Source: Allobosea sp. Root381 (GTDB lineage: Bacteria > Pseudomonadota > Alphaproteobacteria > Rhizobiales > Beijerinckiaceae). From it: DNA of 59,377 bases. The stretch spans positions 364 through 59,740 of the forward strand of contig NZ_LMJT01000020.1 in NCBI RefSeq assembly GCF_001429395.1, written 5' to 3'. Below, in pieces: positions 9,158 through 18,642 of the stretch. A program made the position numbers and the translations under genes. The notes under the pieces were generated by a model. That model saw nothing but the letters and a program-made list of their open reading frames with translations, did not search any database and was not told the DNA's origin. Positions within the stretch are counted from its first letter, which is position 1, and each line of letters starts with the position of its first letter.

Positions 9158-9216
9158 GGGGCACTCACGATTGGGTAAGTGCCAAACGCGCGAACGGCGC
9201 GGCGGTTTCAGATATG

Positions 9217-9254
9217 TCACGCGCGCTGCGGCGACAGTGTCGCAGCGCGCGTGA
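9217..9254 (-). terminator. Perfect 14-bp stem-loop after argG (probable terminator)
   Basis: TCACGCGCGCTGCG at 9217-9230 pairs perfectly with 9241-9254 around a 10-base loop. It begins 7 bases beyond the argG stop codon on the minus strand. No run of T follows, so termination efficiency is uncertain, but the position and length fit a transcript end or RNA-stabilising hairpin. Confidence 0.65.
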
Positions 9255-9260
9255 TGGTGT

Positions 9261-10493
9261 TCAGAGCCCCAGCTTCTTCTTGCGCTGGCCGAGCGTGCGC
9301 AGGCGCAGCGCGTTCAGCTTGATGAAGCCGGCGGCGTCGCGGTGGTCGTAGGCCACGGCGCCCTCCTCGAAGGTGACGAGGTCCTGGTCGTAGAGCGAGT
9401 AGGGGCTCGAGCGGCCGACGACATGGACGCCGCCCTTGTAGAGCTTGAGGCGGACCTGGCCGGTGACGAATTCCTGGCTCTTGTCGATCAGCGCCTGCAG
9501 CATCTCGCGCTCCGGCGAGAACCAGAAGCCGTTATAGATCAGCTCCGCATATTGCGGCATGATCTGGTCCTTGAGATGGGCGGCGCCGCGGTCGAGCGTG
9601 ATCGACTCGATGGCGCGATGCGCCGCGTGCAGGATCGTGCCGCCGGGCGTCTCGTACATGCCGCGGCTCTTCATGCCGACGAAGCGGTTCTCGACGAGAT
9701 CGAGCCGCCCGATGCCGTTGTCGCGGCCGAGGTCGTTGAGCTTGGCCAGCAGGGTCGCGGGCGAGAGCTTCTCGCCGTCGATGGCGGAGGCGTCGCCGCC
9801 CTCGAAGTCGATCGTGATGTAGGTCGGCTTGTCGGGCGCGTCCTCCGGCGAGATCGTGCGCGAATAGACGTAGTCCGGAACCTCCTGCGCGGGATCCTCC
9901 AGCACCTTGCCCTCGGAAGAGGCGTGCAGCAGGTTCGCGTCGACCGAGAACGGCGCCTCGCCGCGCTTGTCCTTGGCGATCGGGATCTGGTGCTGCTCGG
10001 CGAAGGCGATCAGCTGCTCGCGCGAACGCAGGTCCCATTCGCGCCAGGGCGCGATCACGACGACGTCGGGCTTCAGCGCATAGGCGGTCAGCTCGAAGCG
10101 GACCTGGTCGTTGCCCTTGCCGGTGGCGCCATGGGAAACGGCGTCGGCGCCGACCTTCTCGGCGATCTCGATCAGCCTCTTGCCGATCAGCGGGCGTGCG
10201 ATCGAGGTTCCCAGCAGGTAGACGCCCTCATAGGCGGCATTGGCCCGGAACATCGGGAAGACGTAGTCCCGCACGAATTCCTCGCGCAGGTCCTCGATGA
10301 AGATGTTTTCCGGCTTGATGCCGAGCAGCAGGGCCTTGTCACGGGCCGGGCCGAGTTCCTCGCCCTGGCCGAGATCGGCGGTGAACGTCACCACCTCGCA
10401 GTTGTAGGTGGTCTGCAGCCATTTCAGGATGATCGAGGTATCCAGGCCGCCGGAATAGGCAAGCACCACCTTCTTCACGCTCTTCTCGGTCAT
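9261..10493 (-). CDS. argG: Argininosuccinate synthase
   Basis: This 410-residue protein starts [20 protein letters not shown]. The SGGLDTS loop (residues 14-20) is the N-type PP-loop that binds ATP, and the [13 protein letters not shown] and ANLLHAS segments are characteristic. It ligates citrulline and aspartate, with ATP cleavage to AMP and pyrophosphate, in the penultimate step of arginine synthesis. The ATG at 10493 is preceded by AGGAAGAG; the much longer open frame upstream is not argG-like and was ignored. Length is normal for the family. The gene stands alone, as argG often does in Rhizobiales. Confidence 0.96.
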   Translation of the reverse strand: MTEKSVKKVVLAYSGGLDTSIILKWLQTTYNCEVVTFTADLGQGEELGPARDKALLLGIKPENIFIEDLREEFVRDYVFPMFRANAAYEGVYLLGTSIARPLIGKRLIEIAEKVGADAVSHGATGKGNDQVRFELTAYALKPDVVVIAPWREWDLRSREQLIAFAEQHQIPIAKDKRGEAPFSVDANLLHASSEGKVLEDPAQEVPDYVYSRTISPEDAPDKPTYITIDFEGGDASAIDGEKLSPATLLAKLNDLGRDNGIGRLDLVENRFVGMKSRGMYETPGGTILHAAHRAIESITLDRGAAHLKDQIMPQYAELIYNGFWFSPEREMLQALIDKSQEFVTGQVRLKLYKGGVHVVGRSSPYSLYDQDLVTFEEGAVAYDHRDAAGFIKLNALRLRTLGQRKKKLGL

Positions 10494-10745
10494 CTCGGTC
10501 TCTTCCTGCTGCTGTGGCAGTCCGGCCCGGGGGGCCGCTTTTTGAACACGATGGCGCACTATCGCAGGCATCGAAACGACGCAATCGGAACCTTCTGATC
10601 GGTTTCGCGTCGCCGGTTGATGGATCGGTGTTGAGAACGCCGCTTTCGTCGTCGCGACGCTGCATCCCCGCTTGCGGTCGGGTGTTGCCGGGTGGAAGCT
10701 CGGCATGCGCGACGGTACCCCTTGAAGATCGACTTCGGAGGCTGA

Positions 10746-11354
10746 ATGCCGAATCGTCCTGTGCTGGACTTCTGGTTTGAGTTCGCGTCGCCCTATTCCT
10801 TTCTCAGCGCGTTGCGGATCGAGGCCATGGCCGAAGCCGCGGGCGTGGCGTTGCGCTGGCGCCCCTTTCTGATCGGCCCGATCTTCGCCGCCCAGGGTTG
10901 GTCGACCTCGCCCTTCAACCTCTTTCCCAGCAAGGGCCGCTATATGTGGCGCGATCTCGAGCGCCAGACCGCGCGCAGCGGCGTTCCCATGGTGAAGCCG
11001 AGCCCGTTTCCGCAGAACTCGCTGGTCGCCGCACGCATCGCGCTGGCCGGCCGCGAGGCCGGCTGGCTGCCGGCCTTCTCCAAGGCGCTCTTCACCGCCG
11101 CCTTCAGCGAAGGCCGCAATATCGCCGAGGAAGCCGTTCTGAACGCCGCGCTGAGGCAGGCCGGCGCGGACCCCGGCGCGGCCCTTTCGGCTTCGCGCAG
11201 CGAGGAGGTCAAGGGCCGGTTGCGGGCGGAGATCGAATACGCCAAGTCGATCGGCATCTTCGGCGCGCCCACCTTCGTCACCGAGGACGGCGAATTGTTC
11301 TGGGGCGATGACCGGCTCGAGGAAGCGCTGGACTGGTCGCGACACGGCCGCTGA
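10746..11354 (+). CDS. 2-hydroxychromene-2-carboxylate isomerase-like DsbA-fold protein
   Basis: The 202-residue protein has the thioredoxin-fold opening [15 protein letters not shown], where Ser15 replaces the DsbA Cys motif, as in the kappa-class GST/NahD family. The [20 protein letters not shown] segment near the C-terminus is the cis-Pro region and the end of this family. Characterised members isomerise 2-hydroxychromene-2-carboxylate in naphthalene breakdown using glutathione. No aromatic-degradation genes are nearby, so a general glutathione-dependent isomerase or conjugating role is as likely. The GGAGG at 10737-10741 precedes the ATG. Confidence 0.85.
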   Translation: MPNRPVLDFWFEFASPYSFLSALRIEAMAEAAGVALRWRPFLIGPIFAAQGWSTSPFNLFPSKGRYMWRDLERQTARSGVPMVKPSPFPQNSLVAARIALAGREAGWLPAFSKALFTAAFSEGRNIAEEAVLNAALRQAGADPGAALSASRSEEVKGRLRAEIEYAKSIGIFGAPTFVTEDGELFWGDDRLEEALDWSRHGR

Positions 11355-11377
11355 GACGCCCGCGGGCGTCTGCCCGA

Positions 11378-12445
11378 TCAGAGGCTTGCGCTGCCGCCGG
11401 GACGCTGTCCCCAGGGGCCGCGCAGCGCCGGATCGAGCCCGGCGGCCGATTCCTCGACCATCGTCGGCAGGTCCTGGCGTTCTGCCACGCGCGGCGGATG
11501 CGGCGGCATGTCCGGCATGCGCCCGCCCGCCATCTCGACCAGCGCCTGCACGCGCTTGGTGATCGAGGGATGGGTCGAGAACAGGTCGTCGAATCCATCC
11601 GGATCGTTCTCGAAGCACATGTCCATCACGCCGGACGGCACGCCCTCGATATCGGCCCGGCCGGCGATCTTGAGCAGGGCCGAGATCATCGCGTCGGGGT
11701 TCTTGGTCAGCTCGACAGCGCCTGCATCGGCCAGGTACTCGCGCGAGCGCGACAGCGAGAGCCGGACCACCACCGCCAGGAACCAGGCCAGCGCGATCAC
11801 CGCGAAGCCGATCAGGATGGCGATGCCGCCACCCTTGCGGGAGTCGCCGGAGGACATCCGGACGTTGCGCCGCGCGATGCCGCGGAACACGACCTCGCCG
11901 AGGAGCGAGATTACGCCGGCGATGACGACGGCGATGATCATCAGCCGCACGTCGCCATTGCGGATGTGGGTCAGCTCATGGGCGAGAACGGCCTCTACCT
12001 CGGCGTCGTTGAGCTGGGCCAGGAGCCCGCTCGTCACCGTCACGGTGAACTGCTTGTCGTTCACGCCACTGGCGAAGGCGTTGAGCGCCTCGCTCTCGAC
12101 GATGGCGAGCTTGGGCACGCTGAGACCGCGCGAGATGCACAGGTTCTCCAGCATGCGGTAGAGCTTCGGGTTGTCGTCCCGCGACAGGCCCTGCGAGCCC
12201 GAAAGCGCGCCGATCAGCCCGACATTGATGCGAAAGGCAATGAAGACCCACGCGCCGGCGCCGAGCGTGACGAAGGGCAGCCAGGCCAGGAATTGCCGGC
12301 CTGCCTCCTCGAAGGAGCCGAGAGCCATCAGCAGCAGGCCCCAGGTCATGAGATAGACCAGCGCGAACAGCCCCGCGATCAGGAAGCGCGACCTGATCCG
12401 GTTGTTGCGCATATGGCTGTAGAGCCCGAAGGCTTGGCCCACCAT
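11378..12445 (-). CDS. M48-family membrane zinc metalloprotease (HtpX-like)
   Basis: The 355-residue protein has two N-terminal membrane segments (about 21-42 and 55-72) and the zinc motif HELTH at 156-160 (His156, Glu157, His160). Further membrane segments follow at about 168-187 and 208-230, and the third ligand Glu236 lies in SREYLAD. This matches HtpX-type M48B proteases, which degrade damaged membrane proteins on the cytoplasmic face of the inner membrane. The C-terminal 40 residues are Pro-rich and extra. It follows lemA by 34 bases on the same strand; lemA-M48 pairs are common. I give no symbol because several M48 paralogues usually exist. Confidence 0.88.
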   Translation of the reverse strand: MVGQAFGLYSHMRNNRIRSRFLIAGLFALVYLMTWGLLLMALGSFEEAGRQFLAWLPFVTLGAGAWVFIAFRINVGLIGALSGSQGLSRDDNPKLYRMLENLCISRGLSVPKLAIVESEALNAFASGVNDKQFTVTVTSGLLAQLNDAEVEAVLAHELTHIRNGDVRLMIIAVVIAGVISLLGEVVFRGIARRNVRMSSGDSRKGGGIAILIGFAVIALAWFLAVVVRLSLSRSREYLADAGAVELTKNPDAMISALLKIAGRADIEGVPSGVMDMCFENDPDGFDDLFSTHPSITKRVQALVEMAGGRMPDMPPHPPRVAERQDLPTMVEESAAGLDPALRGPWGQRPGGSASL

Positions 12446-12479
12446 CGCCGCCGCCCCGCTCGCCGGTCCCGGCCGCTCG

Positions 12480-13037
12480 TCAGAACTTCACGCTCGGCGC
12501 AACCTCGATCTCCGCCCGCTTCGCCTCGCCGACATCGAAGAATTCGCGCTGGGAGAAGCCCATCTGGGGCGCGAACAGCACCGCCGGAAAGGCCTGGATC
12601 GCGGCATTGAATTCGCTGACGGCGTTGTTGAAGAAGCGCCGCGCCGCCGCGAGCTTGTCTTCGACATTCCCGAGGTCGAGCTGCAGCTGCTGGAAATTGG
12701 CGCTCGCCTTGAGATCGGGATAAGCCTCGCCCAGGGCCAGCAAACGGCCGACCGCGCCGGAAAGCTGTTGCTCGGCCGCGGCCTTGTCGTGGACGCCGGT
12801 CGCGCCCTGGGCGGCGTTGCGGGCCGCGATCACCGCGTCGAGCGTGCTCTTCTCATGGGTCGCGTAGCCCTTCACCGTCTCGACGAGATTGGGGATGAGG
12901 TCGTGGCGCTGCTTCAACTGCACGTCGATATCGGCGAAGGCCTGGTTGACCCGCTGCCGCATGGCGACGAGACCGTTATAGGTCGAGATCAGATAGAAGG
13001 CGACGGCGGCGACCAGCCCCAAGACAACCCAGCCCAT
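12480..13037 (-). CDS. lemA: LemA family protein
   Basis: The 185-residue protein has one N-terminal membrane anchor (about 3-17, VLGLVAAVAFYLIS) followed by the helical LemA domain, with the family signatures NQAFADIDVQLKQRHDLIPN and FFNNAVSEFN. LemA proteins are anchored in the inner membrane with the helical part outside; their molecular role is unclear, although they are often linked to membrane proteases. The ATG at 13037 was chosen over a longer frame because GAGGAG lies 7-8 bases upstream and the anchor starts immediately. It forms an operon with the M48 protease gene. Confidence 0.9.
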   Translation of the reverse strand: MGWVVLGLVAAVAFYLISTYNGLVAMRQRVNQAFADIDVQLKQRHDLIPNLVETVKGYATHEKSTLDAVIAARNAAQGATGVHDKAAAEQQLSGAVGRLLALGEAYPDLKASANFQQLQLDLGNVEDKLAAARRFFNNAVSEFNAAIQAFPAVLFAPQMGFSQREFFDVGEAKRAEIEVAPSVKF

Positions 13038-13445
13038 GGCATGCTCCTCAAGCGCAGGCGAAATCCGGCGCGCAACCTCGCATGAAGGGGGACGCTGGGG
13101 AAGCGCCGGGGCGGCGGTCGATCGCGGCAGGGGCAGGCCGGGCTTCAACATCCTTGCGATCGGCCACGCTTTCGACTACATCGCGGCTGTCCGAAGGGCC
13201 GTGATCGATCATGCGCCGGGGGCGGTCTTCGTGGCCGGCTCCCGTTTCGTGTTTGGGGCGGATCGTTCGGATGCGGATGTGGACCCGGCGGCCTTGCGCC
13301 GTTCGCCCCGCCCGGCGCCTCGATGCGCCGGCGTGGCGGCAAGCCCCGACGAGGGGCGCCGACGGGAGCATTCGGCCTGCAACACCAACCCAATCGGGCG
13401 CTTGCCGGACATCCGCGGGATACGCGGCCGGCGTCAGGAGAATAC
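13038..13445. other. 408-base gene-free region between lemA and rpsA
   Basis: This divergent region must hold the promoters for lemA and for rpsA. I found no convincing coding frame and no clean sigma-70 hexamer pair; it is GC-rich throughout. In many alphaproteobacteria cmk sits directly upstream of rpsA, but no cmk is present here. The length leaves room for a structured rpsA leader involved in S1 autoregulation, which I cannot confirm by eye. Confidence 0.4.
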
Positions 13446-15149
13446 ATGTCAGCTGTAGAAAGCTTTGCGGGCCGCGAGGATTTCGCCGCCCTTCTCGAGG
13501 AATCCTTCGGCCAGAACGAAGCCCTCGAAGGTTCCGTGATCAAGGGCCTCGTCGTCGCCATCGAAAAGGATATGGCGATCATCGATGTCGGCTTGAAGAC
13601 GGAAGGGCGCGTCGCGCTCAAGGAATTCAACGGCCCCGGCCGTGACCAGGACATCAAGGTCGGCGACGAGGTCGAGGTCTATCTGGACCGGATCGAGAAC
13701 GCGCTCGGCGAAGCCGTCATCTCGCGCGACAAGGCTCGCCGCGAAGAGAGCTGGGTCAAGCTCGAGAAGGCCTTCGAGGCCCGCGAGAAGGTTTCCGGCG
13801 TCATCTTCAACACCGTCAAGGGCGGCTACACCGTCGATCTCGACGGCGCCGTGGCCTTCCTGCCGCGTTCGCAGGTGGACATCCGTCCGATCCGCGACGT
13901 CGGCCCGCTGATGGGCCAGCCGCAGCCCTTCGAGATCCTCAAGATGGATCGCCGCCGCGGCAACATCGTGGTGTCGCGCCGTACCGTCCTCGAAGAGACC
14001 CGCGCCGAGGCTCGTTCCGAGCTGGTCGCCTCGCTCGAAGAGGGCCAGGTCATCGACGGCGTCGTCAAGAACATCACCGAATACGGTGCGTTCGTTGACC
14101 TCGGCGGCATCGACGGCCTGCTGCACGTCACCGACATGGCCTGGCGCCGCGTGAACCACCCGTCCGAGGTCGTGACCATCGGCCAGACGGTCAAGGTCAA
14201 GATCATCAAGATCAACCAGGACACGCACCGCATCTCGCTTGGCATCAAGCAGCTGCTCGCCGATCCGTGGGATGGCATCGCCGCCCGTTACCCCGTCGGT
14301 GCGCGCCTCAAGGGCCGCGTCACCAACATCACGGACTACGGCGCGTTCGTCGAAGTGGAGCCGGGCATCGAAGGCCTCATCCACGTCTCCGAGATGTCCT
14401 GGACCAAGAAGAACGTCCACCCCGGCAAGATCGTCTCGACCTCGCAGGAAGTCGACGTCGCGATCCTCGAGGTCGATCAGGTCAAGCGCCGCATCTCGCT
14501 CGGTCTCAAGCAGACCCTTCGCAATCCGTGGGAGGTCTTTGCCGAGCAGCATCCGAGCGGTGCGGTCGTCGAGGGCGAGGTCAAGAACAAGACCGAGTTC
14601 GGCCTGTTCCTGGGCCTTGAAGGCGACATCGACGGCATGATCCATCTTTCGGATCTCGACTGGAACCGTCCGGGCGAGCAGGTCATCGAGGAATACAAGA
14701 AGGGCGACATGCTGCAGGCTGTCGTTCTCGATGTGGACGTCGAGAAGGAGCGCATCTCGCTCGGCCTGAAGCAGCTCGGCGGGGATCCCTTCGTGGATGC
14801 CGGCGAGTTCAAGAAGGGCCAGGTCGTCACCTGTGAGGTGATCGAGGTCAAGGAAGCCGGTCTCGACGTCAAGATCGCCGGCACCGACATGACCACCTTC
14901 ATCAAGCGCGCCGAGATCGCTCGCGAGCGTGCCGAGCAGCGCCCCGAGCGCTTCGCGGCTGGCGAGAAGGTCGACGCCCGCGTCGTCCTCTTCGACAAGA
15001 AGGCCCGCAAGATCCAGGTCTCGATCAAGGCCCTGGAGATGGCCGAGGAGAAGGAGGCGATGGCGCAGTACGGCTCCGCCGACTCCGGCGCCTCGCTCGG
15101 CGACATCCTGGGCGCCGCCCTCAAGAAGGCGACGACCGACAAGAAGTGA
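13446..15149 (+). CDS. rpsA: 30S ribosomal protein S1
   Basis: The 567-residue protein consists of consecutive S1/OB-fold repeats, recognisable by repeated GxVxxITxYGAFV(D/E) and HxSDMxW-like segments around residues 190, 280, 365 and 450, with two divergent repeats at the N-terminus and a last one ending near 540. S1 binds mRNA on the 30S subunit and helps load leaders with weak Shine-Dalgarno sites. The ATG at 13446 follows GTCAGGAGAA; the upstream extension of the open frame lacks family sequence. A strong terminator follows 35 bases after the stop, so rpsA is probably monocistronic. Confidence 0.98.
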   Translation: MSAVESFAGREDFAALLEESFGQNEALEGSVIKGLVVAIEKDMAIIDVGLKTEGRVALKEFNGPGRDQDIKVGDEVEVYLDRIENALGEAVISRDKARREESWVKLEKAFEAREKVSGVIFNTVKGGYTVDLDGAVAFLPRSQVDIRPIRDVGPLMGQPQPFEILKMDRRRGNIVVSRRTVLEETRAEARSELVASLEEGQVIDGVVKNITEYGAFVDLGGIDGLLHVTDMAWRRVNHPSEVVTIGQTVKVKIIKINQDTHRISLGIKQLLADPWDGIAARYPVGARLKGRVTNITDYGAFVEVEPGIEGLIHVSEMSWTKKNVHPGKIVSTSQEVDVAILEVDQVKRRISLGLKQTLRNPWEVFAEQHPSGAVVEGEVKNKTEFGLFLGLEGDIDGMIHLSDLDWNRPGEQVIEEYKKGDMLQAVVLDVDVEKERISLGLKQLGGDPFVDAGEFKKGQVVTCEVIEVKEAGLDVKIAGTDMTTFIKRAEIARERAEQRPERFAAGEKVDARVVLFDKKARKIQVSIKALEMAEEKEAMAQYGSADSGASLGDILGAALKKATTDKK

Positions 15150-15184
15150 TCCTAAGGCCGCTCCGGCGGCCCGGTATCCAAGAC

Positions 15185-15219
15185 AGCCCGCGCGGAGTAA
15201 TCCGCGCGGGCTTTTGTTT
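15185..15219 (+). terminator. Rho-independent terminator of rpsA
   Basis: A perfect 12-bp stem (AGCCCGCGCGGA at 15185-15196 with 15201-15212) closes a GTAA tetraloop and is followed by CTTTTGTTT. Located 35 bases after the rpsA stop codon, it is the clearest intrinsic terminator in the window. Confidence 0.93.
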
Positions 15220-15229
15220 CGTCGCTGCT

Positions 15230-15325
15230 CGTCATTCTCGGGCGGAGCGAAGCGCAGACCCGGGAATCTCTTCGACCAGTGCGCGCTGGTTTCCGAGATG
15301 GTCGGGTCAAGCCCGACCATGACGC
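15230..15325. repeat. Rhizobiales-type palindromic intergenic repeat
   Basis: Two inverted-repeat modules lie side by side: a CTCGGGCGGAGC...ACCCGGGAATC half and a TGGTCGGGTCAAGCCCGACCA palindrome (split here as TGGTCGGG, TCAAG, CCCGACCA). Elements of this appearance recur in intergenic spaces of Rhizobiales genomes. No protein is encoded. Confidence 0.7.
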
Positions 15326-15344
15326 AAGTAGCAGGACATAATCC

Positions 15345-16634
15345 ATGACACCCGCCGCCATCGGTATCGACTTCGGCACCACCAACAGCGTCGTCGCGCT
15401 GGCCGGTGCGGACGGCGCGGTGACGACGCGGTCATTCGCGACGCGGCAGGGCGCGGTCGACGCCTATCGCTCGGCGCTGATGTTCTGGCGCGAGGGGCGG
15501 CCGCTCGAGACCCGCGTGACCCATGTCAGCGGCCCCGATGCGCTCGACATGGCGCTCGGCATGACGAGCGAGCACCGCTTCCTGCAGTCCCTCAAGACGT
15601 ATCTTTCCAGCCGCGCCTTCCAGGAGACCAGGCTGTTCGGCAAGCTCTTCAAGCTCGAGGACCTGATCGGCGTCTTCCTCTCGGACCTTTCCGTCGGGCT
15701 GGACGGCGTGGCCGAAACGCCGCTCGTCTCGGGCCGTCCCGTGGTCTTCGCCGGCGAGCGGCCGGACGAGGCGCTGGCGGTCGGCAGGCTACGCGCCTCC
15801 TACGCCAAGGCCGGCATGCCGCAGGTCGATTTCGCCTATGAGCCGCTCGGCGCCGCCTATTGGTACGCCCGCGACCTGAAGACGCCGCAGACCATGCTGG
15901 TCGCCGATTTCGGCGGCGGCACGAGCGACTTCTCGGTGATGCGCTTCGAGCCCGGCGAGGCCGGACGGCTGGAGGCGATCCCGCTCTCCCATGCCGGCGT
16001 CGGCGTCGCCGGCGACACCTTCGACTATCGCATCATCGAGCATGCGGTTTCGCCCCGTCTCGGCAAGGGCACGCAGTACCGTTCCTTCGAGAAGCTGCTG
16101 CCGGTGCCGGCGCATTACCACGCTGCCTTCGCGCAATGGCACAAGCTCTCGCTGATGAAGAGCCGTGAGACCCTGGCCGAGCTCAGGGCGCTGATCCGCG
16201 ACGCGGTCGAGCCCGGCAAGCTCGAGGATCTCCTGACCGTGATCGAGTACGATCTCGGCTACGAGCTCTACCGCGCGGTGTCGGCCGCCAAGATCGCGCT
16301 CTCCGCCGCGGACGAAACCGTGCTGCGCTTCGACCATGTGGGCGTCGCGATCGAGCGCACCATCACCCGCGCCGATTTCGACGGCTGGATCGACGAGGAT
16401 GTCGGCGCGATCGAGACCGCCCTCGACAGGGCGCTGGCGGAGGCGAACATCGCTGCCGGTGCGGTGGAAGCCGTGTTCATGACCGGCGGAACGTCGCATG
16501 TGCCGGCGGTTCGCGCGCTGTTCGATCGCCGTTTCGGGCCTGCACGCATCCATGTCGGGGATGCCTTCCGCTCGGTGGCGTCCGGCCTTGCGCTGCTGGC
16601 GCTCGACCGGACGCGCGCTCGGGTCGCAGCCTGA
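15345..16634 (+). CDS. Hsp70-like ATPase lacking the substrate-binding domain (YegD type)
   Basis: The 429-residue protein contains only an actin/Hsp70 nucleotide-binding domain: phosphate-1 loop GIDFGTTNS at about 7-15, phosphate-2 loop VADFGGGTSDF near 186-196 and the adenosine motif FMTGGTSHVPAV near 375-386. DnaK would have another 200 residues of peptide-binding domain and lid; these are absent, as in E. coli YegD. The function of this subgroup is not established. The gene stands between an intergenic repeat and sppA, with no chaperone partner next to it. Confidence 0.85.
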   Translation: MTPAAIGIDFGTTNSVVALAGADGAVTTRSFATRQGAVDAYRSALMFWREGRPLETRVTHVSGPDALDMALGMTSEHRFLQSLKTYLSSRAFQETRLFGKLFKLEDLIGVFLSDLSVGLDGVAETPLVSGRPVVFAGERPDEALAVGRLRASYAKAGMPQVDFAYEPLGAAYWYARDLKTPQTMLVADFGGGTSDFSVMRFEPGEAGRLEAIPLSHAGVGVAGDTFDYRIIEHAVSPRLGKGTQYRSFEKLLPVPAHYHAAFAQWHKLSLMKSRETLAELRALIRDAVEPGKLEDLLTVIEYDLGYELYRAVSAAKIALSAADETVLRFDHVGVAIERTITRADFDGWIDEDVGAIETALDRALAEANIAAGAVEAVFMTGGTSHVPAVRALFDRRFGPARIHVGDAFRSVASGLALLALDRTRARVAA

Positions 16635-16687
16635 GGCCGGAGCTTCGCTTGCCCCTCGCGCGGCGCAGGGCTACACCACGGACCCCG

Positions 16688-16725
16688 GAGCATGATGCCG
16701 GCAGGCGGGTTCCGGTCTGCCGATC
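16688..16725. repeat. Degenerate Rhizobiales intergenic repeat
   Basis: GAGCATGATGCC followed by an inverted repeat (CGGCAG at 16699-16704 with CTGCCG at 16717-16722) resembles a diverged member of the GAGCATGATGCCGAAAAGTGG-type dispersed element common in Rhizobiales. The match is from memory and only partial. Confidence 0.4.
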
Positions 16726-16816
16726 GCGTCGTGATCTCACGTCTTGTTCTCGAGCCGAATGATCTCAGGCCGATCCGGACCTCATCGCCCGGATTCCAGC
16801 CGACAGGAGCGCCCTG

Positions 16817-17785
16817 ATGTCATCTGATGCCGATCTGCTCGCCGATCGCCGCAGCCTGCGCCGCAAGATCACGCTCTGGCGCCTGCTGGCGGTATGCGGC
16901 GTCCTCGGCGCTGTGGTCGTCGCCGGCCTGGCCTGGACCGGGCGCGCGCCCGGCTCGCTGTCGCAGGCCCATATCGCGCGCGTCACGATTTCCGGCTTCA
17001 TCTCGGGAGACCGGCGCACGCTCGATTTGATCAAGTCGCTCGAGGACAGCCGCGCCGCGGCGGTGCTTGTCCGCATCGACAGCCCCGGCGGCACGGTCAG
17101 CGGCTCCGAGGCCGTCTATGATGCGCTGCGCAAGCTCGCGGCCAAGAAGCCGATGGTCGCGGTCGTCGACGGCCTGGCGGCGTCGGGGGGCTACATCGCC
17201 GCGATCGGCTCCGACCGGATCGTGGCGCGCCAGACCTCGCTCGTCGGCTCGATCGGCGTGCTCTTCCAGATACCGAACGTGGCGCAGCTGCTGGACACCG
17301 TCGGTGTCAAGGTCGAGTCGATCAAGTCGAGCCCGCTCAAGGCGGCGCCGAGCGGCTTCGAGCCGACCTCGCCGGAGGCGAAGGCAGCGCTGCAGCGTGT
17401 CGTCGACGACAATTACGATTGGTTCAAGCGGCTGGTCCGCGACCGCCGCAATCTGGCCGAGCCCGAGGTGACGGTGGTCTCCGATGGGCGCGTCCATACC
17501 GGCCGCCAGGCGGCACAGCTCAAGCTGGTCGACGAGATCGGCGGCGAGCCGGAGGCGATCGCCTGGCTGGAGCGCGAGAAGGGCGTCGCCAAGGGATTGC
17601 GCGTCCGCGATTGGCGCCGCCGGAGCGAATCCTCCTCCTACGGACTCTGGAGCGCGGGCGAGGCCATGGCCCGCGCCGCAGGGCTCGGGACGCTGGCGGG
17701 CATCCTCGCCCGCGCGGCCGAGCAGCCACTCGGTTTGCAGCTTGACGCGCCTTTGGCGCTCTGGCAGCCTGCAGTCGAAAAGTGA
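16817..17785 (+). CDS. sppA: Signal peptide peptidase SppA (short form)
   Basis: The 322-residue protein has one N-terminal membrane anchor (about 21-42) and a single Clp/crotonase-fold protease domain of family S49. The Ser-Lys dyad is visible as Ser123 ([11 protein letters not shown]) and Lys175 ([11 protein letters not shown]), 52 residues apart as in Bacillus SppA. It degrades signal peptides left in the membrane after processing. This is the short, single-domain form, not the double-domain enterobacterial one. ihfB follows 28 bases downstream, the usual order in Rhizobiales. Confidence 0.93.
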   Translation: MSSDADLLADRRSLRRKITLWRLLAVCGVLGAVVVAGLAWTGRAPGSLSQAHIARVTISGFISGDRRTLDLIKSLEDSRAAAVLVRIDSPGGTVSGSEAVYDALRKLAAKKPMVAVVDGLAASGGYIAAIGSDRIVARQTSLVGSIGVLFQIPNVAQLLDTVGVKVESIKSSPLKAAPSGFEPTSPEAKAALQRVVDDNYDWFKRLVRDRRNLAEPEVTVVSDGRVHTGRQAAQLKLVDEIGGEPEAIAWLEREKGVAKGLRVRDWRRRSESSSYGLWSAGEAMARAAGLGTLAGILARAAEQPLGLQLDAPLALWQPAVEK

Positions 17786-17813
17786 TGTTGATACAAGCGG
17801 TTATATTGCAGCG

Positions 17814-18098
17814 ATGATAAAATCAGAACTCGTTCAACGGATCGCTGAACGCAACGGCCATCTCTATCAACGCGATATCGAGAATATCGTCACGGCGATC
17901 CTCGACGAGGTCGTCAAGGCGCTCTCGCGCGGCGACAGGGTCGAGCTCAGGGGCTTCGGCGCCTTCTCCCGCAAGGCCCGTTCGGCCCGCGTCGGGCGCA
18001 ACCCGCGCACCGGCGATGCGGTCGAGGTCGAGGAGAAGTTCGTTCCCGTCTTCAAGACGGGCAAGGAGCTGCGCCTGAGGCTCAACGGCAAGGTCTGA
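17814..18098 (+). CDS. ihfB: Integration host factor subunit beta
   Basis: The 94-residue HU/IHF-fold protein begins [14 protein letters not shown]. Its DNA-intercalating arm reads GRNPRTGD, with Pro64 at the tip. IHF bends DNA at specific sites as a heterodimer with IHF-alpha and supports replication, recombination and sigma-54 promoters; rpoN lies 28 kb away in this window. Placement after sppA and before lapA supports the beta subunit rather than HU. The Shine-Dalgarno site is weak. Confidence 0.95.
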   Translation: MIKSELVQRIAERNGHLYQRDIENIVTAILDEVVKALSRGDRVELRGFGAFSRKARSARVGRNPRTGDAVEVEEKFVPVFKTGKELRLRLNGKV

Positions 18099-18229
18099 TC
18101 CATTGGGCGGCAGCCTCCGCAGGATGAGGGCGGGATAAGCGGGCTTCTGCCCGCCCGCCTCGCGGGATCGCTCCAGATCGTTTGCGCGCGTCTTCGAGCC
18201 GTGAAAATGATCTGAATCTCTGTTTTATC

Positions 18230-18273
18230 GCATTTTCTTTATGCGAGCCGGTGTCCACTTCGCTCGAAAATGC
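18230..18273. repeat. Dispersed Rhizobiales repeat flanked by inverted repeats
   Basis: GCATTTTC (18230-18237) and GAAAATGC (18266-18273) form a perfect 8-bp inverted repeat around a core reading GAGCCGGTGTCCACTTCGC. This core-plus-arms layout is familiar from many Rhizobiales intergenic spaces. It lies between ihfB and lapA, so it probably ends up in the lapA leader or acts as a transcript end. Confidence 0.7.
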
Positions 18274-18303
18274 TCCAGCGGGAACCCGCCGAAAGGACCA
18301 GCG

Positions 18304-18642
18304 ATGAAATCCTTCTTCAAGGCCATCGTCCTGGTGCCGATCGCACTGGCGATCGTGCTGTTCTCGGTCGCCAACCGGGCGCCGGTGCGGGTTTCCTTCG
18401 ACCCGATCAGCCGTGACACGCCCGTCTTCGCCTTCGATGTCCCGCTCTTCGCCGTCGTCCTGGCGGCGCTCGCGGTCGGCGTACTGATCGGGGGCTTCGC
18501 CACCTGGCTGTCTCAGCGCAGATACCGCAAGGCCGCACGCCGCAACCGCCGCGAGGCCGAGACGCTGCGCTCGGAGACGCAGGCGCTGCGTGCCGCCGTG
18601 CCTGATTCCGCCTTGCCGGCGCTTACCAACGGACGTGGCTGA
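18304..18642 (+). CDS. LapA domain (DUF1049) membrane protein
   Basis: The 112-residue protein has two membrane segments (about 6-24 and 44-68), a short loop, and a basic coiled tail (SQRRYRKAARRNRREAETLRSET). This is the LapA/DUF1049 pattern; in E. coli LapA works with LapB in controlling lipopolysaccharide synthesis. In Rhizobiales it follows ihfB, as here. AAAGGA precedes the ATG at 18304. Its stop codon overlaps the start of the next gene (TGATG), so the two are translationally coupled. Confidence 0.85.
   Translation: MKSFFKAIVLVPIALAIVLFSVANRAPVRVSFDPISRDTPVFAFDVPLFAVVLAALAVGVLIGGFATWLSQRRYRKAARRNRREAETLRSETQALRAAVPDSALPALTNGRG

Noticed and set aside
10494..11618. Upstream extension of the argG frame
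   Set aside because: It overlaps other genes and has low-complexity sequence; ArgG homology starts exactly at the ATG at 10493.
13449..15320. 623-codon minus-strand frame opposite rpsA
   Set aside because: Complement of the repetitive S1 sequence, no independent features.
17788..17807. TTGATA and TATATT just upstream of ihfB as a promoter
   Set aside because: Spacing is only eight bases, too short for sigma-70.
18139..18154. GCGGGC-TTCT-GCCCGC hairpin after ihfB as terminator
   Set aside because: Short stem with no T run; left out of the annotation.
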